DNA of 15,319 bases from DATELY01 sp035276085 (GCA_035276085.1 DATELY010000285.1:1-15319), one strand, 5' to 3'; shown: positions 1 to 7,410, numbered from the stretch's first letter. A program made the numbers and translations. The notes: generated from the sequence alone by a model not told the origin.

Positions 1-141
1 ACTGCCATCGAGGAATACATCGCTCGCCACAACACCAACCCCAAGCCGTTCATCTGGACCAAGAGCGCGCGCGACATCCTGCAGAAGGTCATCCGCGCCA
101 ATCGCCGCTTAAGTTCCAAACAGAATGAAACACTGCACTAG
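1..141 (+). CDS. IS630-family transposase, C-terminal fragment (cut by window edge)
   Basis: Frame 1 is open from the first base to a TAG at 139-141, giving 46 residues. The stretch PFIWTKSARDILQKVIRANR is typical of the extreme C-terminus of IS630/Tc1-mariner-type DDE transposases, just after the catalytic domain. These enzymes move their element by cut-and-paste into TA dinucleotides. The catalytic DDE residues lie upstream of the window, so it cannot be judged whether the copy is intact. The right-hand terminal inverted repeat should lie shortly after the stop, but without the left end I cannot define it. The next gene has lower GC than the rest of the window, which fits a mobile neighbourhood. 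I am confident of the family and not of the element boundaries. Confidence 0.8.
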   Translation, partial: TAIEEYIARHNTNPKPFIWTKSARDILQKVIRANRRLSSKQNETLH

Positions 142-293
142 GTACCGGACTTGAGTTATTGGACATCAGTTGGGACGTGTCGGATGAGCCGATCCGGTTT
201 CGCAGGGTCAGCTCGAGGTTTGCTCCACGGTTGTCTTGCCCACTCTGTGAATTCTGGTAGATAGGATAAACAGCGGAGTCCAAAAGGAACGTC

Positions 294-854
294 ATGAAGC
301 CACTGCACTATTCGAACGGCCCGGGCTTCTTTCCGGAGTACAAGATCGACTATCACTTCTATCTGGTCATCCATGAGTTCTTCGATGGCGCTTCGAGCAC
401 CCGGGAGTTCGTCAACTTGCTGGAGAACTTCGGGAAGAAACTGAACAATCGCGCCAGTCTTACGTTGCCCCAAGCAGGCTCCTATGCGGAGATTCGCAAG
501 AATCTGCTGCGCTTCAGCTGGAGCGATGAGCGGCGACAATTTCTCAAGTCCTATCAGCATCCAATCCTGTTGTTGTCCCGAGCGCCCATGGTGATAGACC
601 AGTTCGAGGCTAAGGAAGCCCAGCTGTTTTTATTCACGGATGGGATGGTGGATCCGCAGATGTACTTTGCTGTCCTGAATGAGTTGGCCGACGAGGTCAA
701 TTTGGGTCGGGACCTCCTGAGTGTCAGCTCGTATCTTGGTTCCACACCGCCTGAGGCGACTGGGTTTGTACGCAGACTCTGGGACGGGTTGCAGTTGAAG
801 CCAGGCGTGTTCGGGGTCGGCATCGATCTCAAGAAGGTCGCCACTGGAAAGTAG
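294..854 (+). CDS. Hypothetical protein, 186 aa, low GC
   Basis: This ORF begins at an ATG preceded by AGGA with suitable spacing and encodes a soluble-looking protein. There is no signal peptide, no membrane segment and no motif that I recognise. It has an aromatic-rich N-terminus (GFFPEYKIDYHFYLVIHEFF, residues 12-31), a mixed middle section, and a basic C-terminal tail. By hand count the first 480 bases are about 53.5% GC, against about 60-65% in lines sampled from the amidase and RIO kinase genes. That difference, with the IS630 fragment just upstream, suggests recent acquisition. It has no obvious operon partner, and the next gene lies on the other strand. A 134-codon ORF on the opposite strand overlaps it but looks like a shadow. 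No function is proposed. Confidence 0.65.
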   Translation: MKPLHYSNGPGFFPEYKIDYHFYLVIHEFFDGASSTREFVNLLENFGKKLNNRASLTLPQAGSYAEIRKNLLRFSWSDERRQFLKSYQHPILLLSRAPMVIDQFEAKEAQLFLFTDGMVDPQMYFAVLNELADEVNLGRDLLSVSSYLGSTPPEATGFVRRLWDGLQLKPGVFGVGIDLKKVATGK

Positions 855-990
855 AGAAATCGCGCGACTGCGCTGAGTGAAGCCGCCGCGCGCTCGGCAT
901 CAGCTCCGCCGAGATCCGTGCGGCGCCAGCGAGAATACGCTCAAGCGGAGCGGCAGTGCTCAGTTCACCGAAGCGAACGTGGACATGGGT

Positions 991-1006
991 GGCACCAGGT
1001 ACTTTT
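991..1006. repeat. Partial palindrome resembling REP-like GGCACCAGGTAC elements
   Basis: The sequence GGCACCAGGTACTTTT contains an 11-base imperfect palindrome, GCACCAGGTAC, with four of five arm positions pairing on each side. It lies in the non-coding 206-base gap between the hypothetical gene and the convergent sulfotransferase gene. It resembles the GGTGCC(T/A)GGCACC-plus-T-run motifs that I recall as scattered repeats in gammaproteobacterial genomes, often mobilised by REP-associated transposases. Only one copy is clear here, so its status as a repeat is an inference. The TTTT following it could also help termination. Confidence 0.3.
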
Positions 1007-1060
1007 CCGTGTCACTGGCAGGCGTTGAATTCCAGGAGACATCAGGCGGTGCAGCGGCCT

Positions 1061-2125
1061 TCACTTGCGCAGCCAGTGCGTAAGGTCGCGATCGAGCAGG
1101 CCCGATAACTTTTCCACGTCATTGCGAAAATAGTCGCGCAACATGGCTTGCACGTGAGGAGCAAACTCGCGCGGTTCTCTTGGCACCGTGTTCAGACGCT
1201 TGAGGCGCTTGCGCCATCTCTTCAGCCGTTCGAGCTTGGTTGTGCTGCTGATGTGGAGCAGTCCCAGCGCCCACGGCGACGGATTCATCGTGAGTTGCTG
1301 CAACCAGCGATGTTTGAAACTGGCGTTCTGACGCTTCGCCGCAAATTCGCGCCGCCCGTCGTCGCGGAGACCGAGAAAGGCCAGTAGCTGCTGGTAGACC
1401 TCAGCCGAACGACCGCGGAGGTCGTCGAGCACCACGACTTCGCAGCGGCCCGTCCCGGCGAGTCGGAACAGCCCCTCCACATGCTTGCCCAGCGCCGCCA
1501 CATCCCGGTATTGCAGCAGCTTGCGATCTCGACAACGCGCGGGTACGTGACGGCCGGCGGCGCGCTCATCCTGTAGTGCCCAGGCGCGGGCAAACTCGGG
1601 TTCGTTCTCATCCAGCAGGAACAACAGGCGCGCATGGTAGGAACGCAGCATGTCCAGCGGGTTGCGGACCGAGACGATGAACCGCGCGCGGTGGTCGAAC
1701 TCCAGCGCGCGACGGATGGCGTCAGGCCTATACAGGTACGTTACGGAGCCGTCCCCGATTACCTGCGTATCGCGCGTCAGTCGCGGGTGAAAGGACTGCA
1801 GGTAGCGCCGCTGGGCCTCCGCCCTGGGAATGGCGGAGCAATCCCGCAACAGAAAATGCGTTTCCTTGGGCATGGAGAAACTGACATCGGGATGGCTGCC
1901 CAAGGCTCGGCTCAACGTGGTGGTGCCACATCGCGGCGCGCCCACGACGTAGAAACTGGGCGGCAGCCGCGCCAGCATCTCGTCCACCAGCATCGGATCG
2001 GCACCCTGCAGGAACCGGGTTGCATCTCCCCAGCATTGCGGCAACTTGCCGCCCGCTGCGCCGGTCTGGAGGGTTCGAGCCAGGTCGGGAAACTGCATGG
2101 GCGTGTCTTGGGATTTGGGCCGCAC
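1061..2125 (-). CDS. Sulfotransferase family protein
   Basis: This is a predicted PAPS-dependent sulfotransferase that would move a sulfuryl group from 3'-phosphoadenosine-5'-phosphosulfate to a hydroxyl or amine acceptor. The 5'-phosphosulfate loop is VGAPRCGTTTLSRAL at residues 61-75. The 3'-phosphate site is RFIVSVRNPLDMLRSYHARL at 148-167, with R154 and S162 in the expected places. The C-terminus (DYFRNDVEKLSGLLDRDLTHW, from about 331) matches the usual end of the family. At 354 residues the length is normal. The start is uncertain: the longest form uses GTG at 2125, but an ATG at 2098 (residue 10) is possible, and neither has a good ribosome-binding site. There is no signal peptide, so it is probably cytosolic. 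The acceptor is unknown; glycans and lipids are common substrates. It stands alone, 195 bases from the rhomboid gene on the same strand. Confidence 0.88.
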   Translation of the reverse strand: MRPKSQDTPMQFPDLARTLQTGAAGGKLPQCWGDATRFLQGADPMLVDEMLARLPPSFYVVGAPRCGTTTLSRALGSHPDVSFSMPKETHFLLRDCSAIPRAEAQRRYLQSFHPRLTRDTQVIGDGSVTYLYRPDAIRRALEFDHRARFIVSVRNPLDMLRSYHARLLFLLDENEPEFARAWALQDERAAGRHVPARCRDRKLLQYRDVAALGKHVEGLFRLAGTGRCEVVVLDDLRGRSAEVYQQLLAFLGLRDDGRREFAAKRQNASFKHRWLQQLTMNPSPWALGLLHISSTTKLERLKRWRKRLKRLNTVPREPREFAPHVQAMLRDYFRNDVEKLSGLLDRDLTHWLRK

Positions 2126-2320
2126 GACGCATCGTTTGCGCCCGAGAGATCAGATTGGTTTCCGGCGTCGATGTCTGTACGAGGAGGGGGCAAAAGGCGG
2201 GAGACTCAAGTCTTTTTTCAGCGGCACGCGCCGCGATCCGATACGCCATCACGATCACGGACTGTTCCCGAGCATCATCGAGATAGAGTGCGGTCAGTCC
2301 GGCCACTCATTTTCGCGCAT

Positions 2321-2914
2321 CTAAAGTAGGCTATTCACCAGCTCGGCGTACGCACTCGGCTTGGTGAGTGCCACGTATGCCAGGCCGGTGATCGCGCCAC
2401 CCAGATGCGCGTCGTGATTGATGCGGCCGTGCGGGTGACGAGCGGCATACCATGTATAGGCCAGATAACAGACGCCGAACAACGGCGCTGGGATAGGTAC
2501 CGGGATCGGCAGGATGAACAGCGACTGCTCGGGAAAGAACACGATCGCCGCGAACAGCACCGCAGCGATCGCGCCCGAAGCACCCACGCTCGAGTAGTCT
2601 GGATTGTCGCGGTGCTTGTACCAGGTGCCTGCGTGGCTGATGAGCAAGCCAAGCAAGTACAGCAGGGCAAAGCGCGTGCCTCCAATGTATCGCTCCAGCG
2701 GAAACGCGAAGAAGTAGAACGTGGTCAGGTTGAAGACCAGGTGCATCACGTCCGCATGCACGAATCCGCTCGTGATCACGGTCGCATACAGTCGTTTGCG
2801 CGTAAGCCAGTAGGGACGGAAGAGGCACGCTTCCAGGATCTTGCGCGACATGAGGCCCAGCAGGCTGAAAGCGATCGTGGCGACAAAAATGACCAATGCG
2901 GGCGTCAATGGCAT
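2321..2914 (-). CDS. Rhomboid-family intramembrane serine protease
   Basis: This is a predicted six-helix inner-membrane protease that cleaves transmembrane substrates. The catalytic serine is in GASG (S113) and the catalytic histidine in NHDAHLGG (H170). A His-x-x-x-Asn element, HLVFN (H58, N62), matches the conserved pair of GlpG that forms the oxyanion region. Hydrophobic segments lie around 4-22, 55-72, 82-95, 111-127, 132-155 and 168-183. At 197 residues it is a minimal core rhomboid without an added cytoplasmic domain. The ATG lies 3 bases after the stop of yaiI, so the two genes are probably cotranscribed, with AAGG upstream as a weak ribosome-binding site. The substrate is unknown. 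The segment at 132-147 is unusually proline-rich (LFILPIPVPIPAPLFG). Confidence 0.9.
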   Translation of the reverse strand: MPLTPALVIFVATIAFSLLGLMSRKILEACLFRPYWLTRKRLYATVITSGFVHADVMHLVFNLTTFYFFAFPLERYIGGTRFALLYLLGLLISHAGTWYKHRDNPDYSSVGASGAIAAVLFAAIVFFPEQSLFILPIPVPIPAPLFGVCYLAYTWYAARHPHGRINHDAHLGGAITGLAYVALTKPSAYAELVNSLL

Positions 2915-2917
2915 GTG

Positions 2918-3388
2918 TCAGGCCTTGCCCGCCGTCGGGTTGGCGAGCCGCCGGCGCAGCAAACCATCGAGACTGTTGGCGAACGCCTCGCGGTCGCGGG
3001 AGTTGAATGCCGCGGGGCCACCGGTCGCGACGCCACTGCCGCGTAGCTCGTCCATGAAGTTTCGCATCGACAGTCGTTCCCGAATGTTGTCGGTGGTGTA
3101 GAGCTCACCGCGCGGATTCAGAGCCTGCGCGCCTTTGTCGATCGTCGCGGCGGCCAAGGGAATGTCTGCGGTGATCACGAGATCTCCCGGCTCGAGCATT
3201 TCCACGATTCGTTTGTCCGCAACGTCGAATCCGGCGGGCACTTGCATGAACCGGATGAAGGGCGACGATGGAATGCGCAGCGGTTGATTCGCAACCAGTG
3301 TCATGTGAATCCGCGCCCGGTCGGCTGCCCGGAACAGGATTTCTTTGATCGCGGCGGGGCAGGCGTCTGCGTCAACCCAGATGTTCAT
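2918..3388 (-). CDS. yaiI: YaiI/YqxD family protein (DUF188)
   Basis: The N-terminus MNIWVDADACPAAIKEIL is the family signature, with acidic residues in a PIN-like nuclease fold. Further conserved pieces are TLVANQPLRIPSSPFIR (30-46), GDLVITADIPLAAATIDKGA (68-87), ALNPRGELYT (89-98) and MRNFMDELRGSG (108-119). The biochemical role of this family has not been established; the fold suggests a metal-dependent RNase. The 156-residue length is normal. It is the first gene of a two-gene minus-strand unit with the rhomboid gene. The ribosome-binding site before the ATG is weak. Its upstream region (3389-3553) is shared with the divergent amidase gene and must hold both promoters, though I could not pick out convincing -35/-10 boxes. 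Confidence 0.92.
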   Translation of the reverse strand: MNIWVDADACPAAIKEILFRAADRARIHMTLVANQPLRIPSSPFIRFMQVPAGFDVADKRIVEMLEPGDLVITADIPLAAATIDKGAQALNPRGELYTTDNIRERLSMRNFMDELRGSGVATGGPAAFNSRDREAFANSLDGLLRRRLANPTAGKA

Positions 3389-3542
3389 GTTCTACAACTT
3401 ATCCCGGGAGTGTCGTTTCAGCCAACCGGGAGGACTCGAGCATCCAACTTGGTCCCGAAACAAAATCTCTCCCCGTTGTTGGCCCACGGGGGGGAACGGC
3501 CGGTTCTCCCGTCCTCATGTGCAGCATTCCCAGCCTCAGCCT

Positions 3543-3546
3543 GGAG
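3543..3546 (+). promoter_or_regulatory. Ribosome-binding site (GGAG) that fixes the amidase start
   Basis: GGAG lies 7 bases before the ATG at 3554. It supports that start over the ATG at 3242, which would place 104 additional codons across the antisense yaiI gene. Confidence 0.6.
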
Positions 3547-3553
3547 CAGCAGC

Positions 3554-5875
3554 ATGCGCGAGACTTGCAGTTCATGGGTCATCAATGTCGGTGCCCGACG
3601 TTTGATGTTTGCGGCGGTCGCCGCACTTGGATGGGGAACCGTGGCGCCTGGCGTTGCTTCAGCCGCCGGTAAGTTCAAGCTCGAAGAGGCCACCATCGAA
3701 GACATCCACGGTGCGATCAAGAACGGTCAGATCACCTGCAAGGGACTTGTGCAGGCATACATGGACCGGGTCAAAGCCTATAACGGCGTCTGCACGAAGC
3801 TGGTTACGGCCAAAGGTGAATCGATCCCTGCCGCGATGGGCACGGTGCGGGCCGGCGCGTCCCTCCGATTCCCCACCAGGACCACGCCAGGTTCGAGTCT
3901 CCTACCGAATCTAGATCAGTACGTGGGGCTGCCGCTCGAGTTCGGCCGAATGGAAGCCACCGCCTCGGACCCTAACGTCAAGCAGCAGTACGGCATGGTT
4001 GCAGGTGTTCCGAACGCCGGCCAGCTCAGCGCATTCGAAACGCTGAATATTCGCGGCGAGCGCTCGGTGACGTGCAAGGGCAAATTCGATGCACCGCCGG
4101 GAACGCCACTCCCCGCAGGTGCGCCCGCTGCCTGCGAACAGTTCCGCCAGCACCCGGACGCGCTGGAGCTGGCCACCCAGCTGGATGCCCAGTACGGCAG
4201 CAAGCCCGATCTGGAGAGGCTGCCGATGTACTGCACCGTCATCACGGTCAAGAACTGGTACGACGTGAATGACATGCGTTCGACCGGCGGCAACGACGTC
4301 AACTACGCCACCGACTTCGCGCCGTGGGACATGACCATCGTCAGCCAATTGCGCGCGAAAGGCGCGATCATCTCCGGCATTACGATCGCCTCCGAACCCA
4401 GTTTCCGAGACGATGAGCCGGCCAAGCCGAAGACCTCGTTCGTCGGCGGCAGCAATGTTCGCAGCAGCTGGGGCGGCACCACCTGCAACCCGTACGACAC
4501 CGAGCGTTCGCCTGGCGGTAGCAGTGGCGGTGCCGGCGCGTCCGTGGCAGCGAACATGGCGACGTGTTCGATCTGCGAAACCACCGGCGGCTCCTGCCGC
4601 ATACCGGCAAACGCCAACGCAGTGGCGAGTTTCGTGACCACGAAGGGTCTGACCTCCGAGTTCGGAAGTGCGACCGCGGACTTCATCAACCATCGGCCCG
4701 GTGTGTTGTGCCGCACGATCGGCGACGCGGCCCGTGTCATCGATGCGATGAAAGATCCCAAAGACGGCTATTTCGATAGCCGCGACTTTCTGACCGCGTT
4801 GCCACGTGCGCTGTCGGCCCGAGAGCCGTACGCGAGCTCCATCGTTTCCGACACAGGCGTGAGTGACAAACCGCTGAAGGGTTTGCGCATTGGTATCGTC
4901 CGCGAATACATGGTCAAGCACACACCCAACGACGCGGCGACCAGTGACCAGATCGACCAGGAGTTCAAGACCATATTGCGCGATCGCCTGGGCGCCGAGC
5001 TGGTCGAGTCTGTTGACCCGCAATATCCAGACGATCCGGATGTCGCCAACATGAGGTACACGTTTGCGGACGCGTTCTCTGAAGTCCTGCCGATCAGCGC
5101 GCCGGAGTATTTCTTCCAGAAAACCAGTGACGGGAAGCTCGAGTTCGAGGTTCCAGGTTACGACGTAACGTCGCGGGACTACCTGGTCAAACTGTCGCTG
5201 CGTCAAGCCCCGCTGTCGGCGAAGCTGAACATGCGCCGCATCTTTACCGGCCTGGACGATGGCGGCCGCGATGACTTCATGATCGCCCGATACTTGACCG
5301 CGCGCGGCGACCAGCGAGTCGCCGACACGGCTGCCTACGCCGCGAACTCCAAATGGCGCAGTGAGGCACAGGCAGTGGGCGTACAGAATGTTGCCACCAT
5401 CAATCTGCAAGACACACGCACCACCAAGGGCATCGATCGCGTCAAGATGCACACGTTGTTCCGCTACGCCATCATGAAGGTGATGCGTGAAAATCACATT
5501 GACGTGTTCGTGCATCCCAACCTGACGATCCCGATGGGGAAGATCGGCAGCGCTCAGGAGCCCGATGCCGCGGGCCGCCGCGCCAATGGTTTTGCCATCA
5601 CCGACGTGCTGGGTGTGCCGGAGATCATCGTGCCGGCCGGTTTCAACGACGTGATCTACGAACCGGCCTTTGTGCTCAGCGACGACAAAAAGAGCTACGT
5701 CCAAGCAGCCGGCAAATCGCCATCGAAGCTGTCGAATCCGCTACCGATCAGCATCGAATACTGGGCGGGACCGGGCGACGAACCGGTGATGCTGAAAGTC
5801 GCTTCGGCCTACGAAGCGGCCACTCATCACCGCAAACCGCCGGCTGCGTTCCCTGCACTGAAGGGCGGAATGTAG
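3554..5875 (+). CDS. Exported amidase-signature family hydrolase, 773 aa
   Basis: This is a serine hydrolase of the amidase-signature family, which hydrolyses amide bonds through a Ser-cis-Ser-Lys triad. All three parts are visible: Lys in VITVKNWYD (K233), the GGSSGG loop (S323/S324), and the nucleophile in TTGGSCRIPA (S347). The N-terminus has twin arginines (ARRLMF, 14-19), a hydrophobic run and an ASA cleavage-like site near residue 37. Export to the periplasm, possibly by the Tat route, is therefore likely. At 773 residues it is far longer than the usual 450-550. The extra length is mainly before the catalytic lysine (about 80-225) and at the C-terminal half. The frame is open another 104 codons upstream, but that part overlaps antisense yaiI and lacks amidase features. 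The substrate is unknown. It is transcribed alone and convergent with the cupin gene. Confidence 0.9.
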   Translation: MRETCSSWVINVGARRLMFAAVAALGWGTVAPGVASAAGKFKLEEATIEDIHGAIKNGQITCKGLVQAYMDRVKAYNGVCTKLVTAKGESIPAAMGTVRAGASLRFPTRTTPGSSLLPNLDQYVGLPLEFGRMEATASDPNVKQQYGMVAGVPNAGQLSAFETLNIRGERSVTCKGKFDAPPGTPLPAGAPAACEQFRQHPDALELATQLDAQYGSKPDLERLPMYCTVITVKNWYDVNDMRSTGGNDVNYATDFAPWDMTIVSQLRAKGAIISGITIASEPSFRDDEPAKPKTSFVGGSNVRSSWGGTTCNPYDTERSPGGSSGGAGASVAANMATCSICETTGGSCRIPANANAVASFVTTKGLTSEFGSATADFINHRPGVLCRTIGDAARVIDAMKDPKDGYFDSRDFLTALPRALSAREPYASSIVSDTGVSDKPLKGLRIGIVREYMVKHTPNDAATSDQIDQEFKTILRDRLGAELVESVDPQYPDDPDVANMRYTFADAFSEVLPISAPEYFFQKTSDGKLEFEVPGYDVTSRDYLVKLSLRQAPLSAKLNMRRIFTGLDDGGRDDFMIARYLTARGDQRVADTAAYAANSKWRSEAQAVGVQNVATINLQDTRTTKGIDRVKMHTLFRYAIMKVMRENHIDVFVHPNLTIPMGKIGSAQEPDAAGRRANGFAITDVLGVPEIIVPAGFNDVIYEPAFVLSDDKKSYVQAAGKSPSKLSNPLPISIEYWAGPGDEPVMLKVASAYEAATHHRKPPAAFPALKGGM

Positions 5876-5919
5876 GCGGGCAGTTGTGAAGCACCTCGGC
5901 GGCTGCGATGAACCTCGGG

Positions 5920-6399
5920 TTACCTGGGTGGGGCGGCGCCCGGCTGTGCTGTTTCCAACCACTGCATGAATTTCGAGACGGAGGCATCGCCTTCTGGCGG
6001 CGCCCATGGTGCAAATTCCGCAGCGGCAGCGGGATCGTACGGACCCTCCTTGATTTCGAAGAACGCGCCGCCGTCTCGTCTCGCGAGCAGGGTATGCCAC
6101 GTCGCGGGCGGTGTTTCGAACCCAAACGCTTCGGCGTCGCCGCCCACCACGTATCGCGCCGTGACGACTCCGCGGTCGTCGAACGTGAGAACGTCGAACT
6201 GTCCCGCGATCACGAGTGCCAACTCCGCTTTCGACGGATGCCGATGCGGTCGGAAGTAAGACTGCCGGTTTGCGACGATGAAGAACCTTTGAATCGGATC
6301 GGCCGCCGAGGCGTGGATGTTGAAGTTCGTGCGACCGCGCGGACTCGTCGCGGCTTTGGCACCCAATTCTTCGAGCAGTTGACGAGTGAATATGTGCAT
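5920..6399 (-). CDS. WbuC-family cupin metalloprotein
   Basis: This 159-residue single-domain cupin matches the WbuC type. Visible signatures are the early SPRGRTNFNIHASAADPIQR (19-38), the metal-binding motif RPHRHPSKAELALVIAGQF (about 50-68), PPATWHTLLA (about 96-105), and KEGPYDP followed by EFAPWAPPEG (about 117-135). The His residues of PHRH and WH, with the following Glu, are the likely metal ligands. WbuC genes are often found in O-antigen clusters, but no such cluster is next to this one and the role is unknown. The ATG at 6399 is chosen because AGGAG (complement of 6405-6409) lies 5 bases upstream. The longer in-frame version, with 19 more residues, lacks this. It converges on the amidase gene with 44 bases between the stops. 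Confidence 0.88.
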   Translation of the reverse strand: MHIFTRQLLEELGAKAATSPRGRTNFNIHASAADPIQRFFIVANRQSYFRPHRHPSKAELALVIAGQFDVLTFDDRGVVTARYVVGGDAEAFGFETPPATWHTLLARRDGGAFFEIKEGPYDPAAAAEFAPWAPPEGDASVSKFMQWLETAQPGAAPPR

Positions 6400-6404
6400 G
6401 CAAG

Positions 6405-6409
6405 CTCCT
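6405..6409 (-). promoter_or_regulatory. Ribosome-binding site (AGGAG) that fixes the cupin start
   Basis: Read on the minus strand, AGGAG is followed by CTTGC and then the ATG at 6399. It favours this start over the longer in-frame reading from 6456. Confidence 0.65.
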
Positions 6410-6689
6410 GGGGCGTGCTCTCCTGAAGACGAGATTGGGAGAACAGATCGACGCAAGCATGCCGCAGACGTTCACGTTCTTGAATCAAGCCTGCGATTCG
6501 CTGGTCGCGAGAGTGATGAATCGGCTGACGAAGCAAGAGTAGACGTCCAGCAACTCAAGTCCGGAACCTGCGCGACCTAAACCGCTAAACCCGCGCCGGT
6601 GCTCTGCCGACAAAAGATATCCAGCGAGGAAAGGTGCGCCGTACTACACTACGGAGCGGGCGCGTGTCGCCTGCAACTCCTCCCCCAGC

Positions 6690-6693
6690 AGGA
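6690..6693 (+). promoter_or_regulatory. Ribosome-binding site (AGGA) before a TTG start
   Basis: AGGA lies 7 bases before the TTG at 6701. It supports a short 42-residue product whose N-terminus reads AKTPNFKQEKKRREE, rather than a longer form starting at 6599. Confidence 0.55.
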
Positions 6694-6700
6694 CAGTCAC

Positions 6701-6829
6701 TTGGCCAAGACACCCAACTTCAAGCAGGAAAAGAAGCGCCGCGAAGAGATGCAGCGCAAGAGAAACGAAGAAAAGCAGCGGCAGAATGCCGCGCGCAAGC
6801 AGAATGCCCCGAAGCCGCAGAGTCCTTGA
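6701..6829 (+). CDS. Small, highly charged conserved protein, 42 aa, TTG start
   Basis: From TTG at 6701 the product begins M-AKTPNFKQEKKRREEMQR. It continues as a Lys/Arg/Glu/Gln-rich, alanine-containing chain ending in KPQSP. There is no hydrophobic core, so it is likely a single charged helix or a disordered peptide. I recall short proteins starting with a (S/A)KTPNFKQEKKRREE-like sequence as conserved hypotheticals in proteobacteria; that memory cannot be checked here. A fair ribosome-binding site precedes it. The 34 codons before the TTG are open but do not resemble the conserved part. Its stop overlaps the likely TTG start of the DUF1415 gene, which points to translational coupling. Function is unknown; the charge pattern would suit RNA or ribosome contact. 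Confidence 0.7.
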   Translation: MAKTPNFKQEKKRREEMQRKRNEEKQRQNAARKQNAPKPQSP

Positions 6830-7410
6830 CCAGGCTTCCGCCTCCCGCCACCCGAGTGCAGCACGGCCGCGAGTCCGCCGAGCAGGTCATTGCTGCGACG
6901 AGAACGTGGTTGGAGAAAGCTGTCATTGGCTTGCAGCTATGTCCCTTCGCCTCGGGCCCTTATCTGAACGATCGGGTGCGGTATTGCGTCAGCGAGAAGG
7001 GTTCCGGCGACGGACTGCTCGATGACCTGGCGTGTGAGCTACAGGCCTTGCAGGCTTCAGATCCCCTGAAGTGCGAGACCACGCTGCTGATTCACCCTCT
7101 GGCCTTCATCCAGTTCAGCGACTACAACGAGTTTCTCGGCGATTGCGAGGATGCGGTCCGGCGTCTGGGGTTCGAAGGCGAGCTGCAGGTCGCGAGTTTT
7201 CATCCCTCATACCAGTTCGCTGCCGCGGGCGCCGACGACATCGAGAATTACTCCAACCGCTCGCCCTACCCGATGCTGCATCTGCTGCGCGAAGTCAGCA
7301 TTACGCGTGCGGTGGCAAGCTTTCCCGGGGTCAACGACATCGGTACAAGAAATATGCAGACGCTACAACGTCTAGGTCACGAAGGATGGCGGCGACTGTG
7401 GCTCGTTTGA
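6826..7410 (+). CDS. DUF1415 domain protein
   Basis: The conserved part begins with VIAATRTWLEKAVIGLQLCP (about residues 22-41), carrying the family LCPF motif, and continues through RVRYCVSE. Later blocks are TTLLIHPLAFIQFSDYNEFL, GELQVASFHPSYQFA, YSNRSPYPMLHLLREVSI and the C-terminal GHEGW. The family is widespread in proteobacteria and has no assigned function. The start is uncertain. TTG at 6826 gives 194 residues and shares TTGA with the stop of the preceding gene, while GTG at 6856 would give 184. Neither has a strong ribosome-binding site, which fits coupling to the upstream gene. The RIO kinase gene follows after 43 bases. The conserved cysteine in LCPF could be a metal or redox site, but this is only inferred. 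Confidence 0.88.
   Translation: MTRLPPPATRVQHGRESAEQVIAATRTWLEKAVIGLQLCPFASGPYLNDRVRYCVSEKGSGDGLLDDLACELQALQASDPLKCETTLLIHPLAFIQFSDYNEFLGDCEDAVRRLGFEGELQVASFHPSYQFAAAGADDIENYSNRSPYPMLHLLREVSITRAVASFPGVNDIGTRNMQTLQRLGHEGWRRLWLV

Larger units (their letters stand above)
6400..6700. other. Divergent intergenic region, no gene seen
   Basis: This stretch separates the minus-strand cupin gene from the plus-strand unit starting at 6701. The short ORFs in it have poor codon bias and no recognisable features. It must contain promoters for both directions. GATATC near 6617 is a possible -10 for the rightward unit, but I see no well-spaced -35 for it. Confidence 0.4.

Noticed and set aside
131..310. 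Direct repeat CACTGCACTA at 131-140 and 301-310, as a possible IS end or target duplication
   Set aside because: Ten-base matches are common by chance in 15 kb, and both copies lie inside coding sequence (the transposase tail and the start of the next gene). IS630 elements usually duplicate only TA.
156..560. 134-codon minus-strand ORF overlapping the hypothetical gene at 294
   Set aside because: No ribosome-binding site or family match was seen, and the plus-strand ORF is longer, has AGGA before its ATG and a more ordinary protein composition.
2126..2320. A minus-strand GTG-started frame upstream of the sulfotransferase gene (from 2306)
   Set aside because: Only the first part lies outside the sulfotransferase; no family was recognised, no ribosome-binding site was seen, and the rest is an out-of-frame shadow.
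1634..2329. 231-codon plus-strand ORF across the sulfotransferase gene
   Set aside because: It is a shadow of the sulfotransferase, whose PAPS-binding motifs fix the true strand and frame.
3242..3553. 104-codon N-terminal extension of the amidase frame
   Set aside because: It lies largely antisense to yaiI, has no family features, and would bury the signal peptide; GGAG before the ATG at 3554 gives a better start.
3911..5704. A 597-codon open frame on the minus strand, antisense to the amidase gene
   Set aside because: The plus strand carries an unmistakable amidase with all catalytic motifs. The antisense product is rich in His, Val, Arg and Asp with no recognisable domain, as expected from the complement of a strongly GC3-biased gene.
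6210..6536. 108-codon minus-strand ORF spanning the cupin start region
   Set aside because: It is out of frame with the well-supported cupin, has weak codon bias and no recognisable features.
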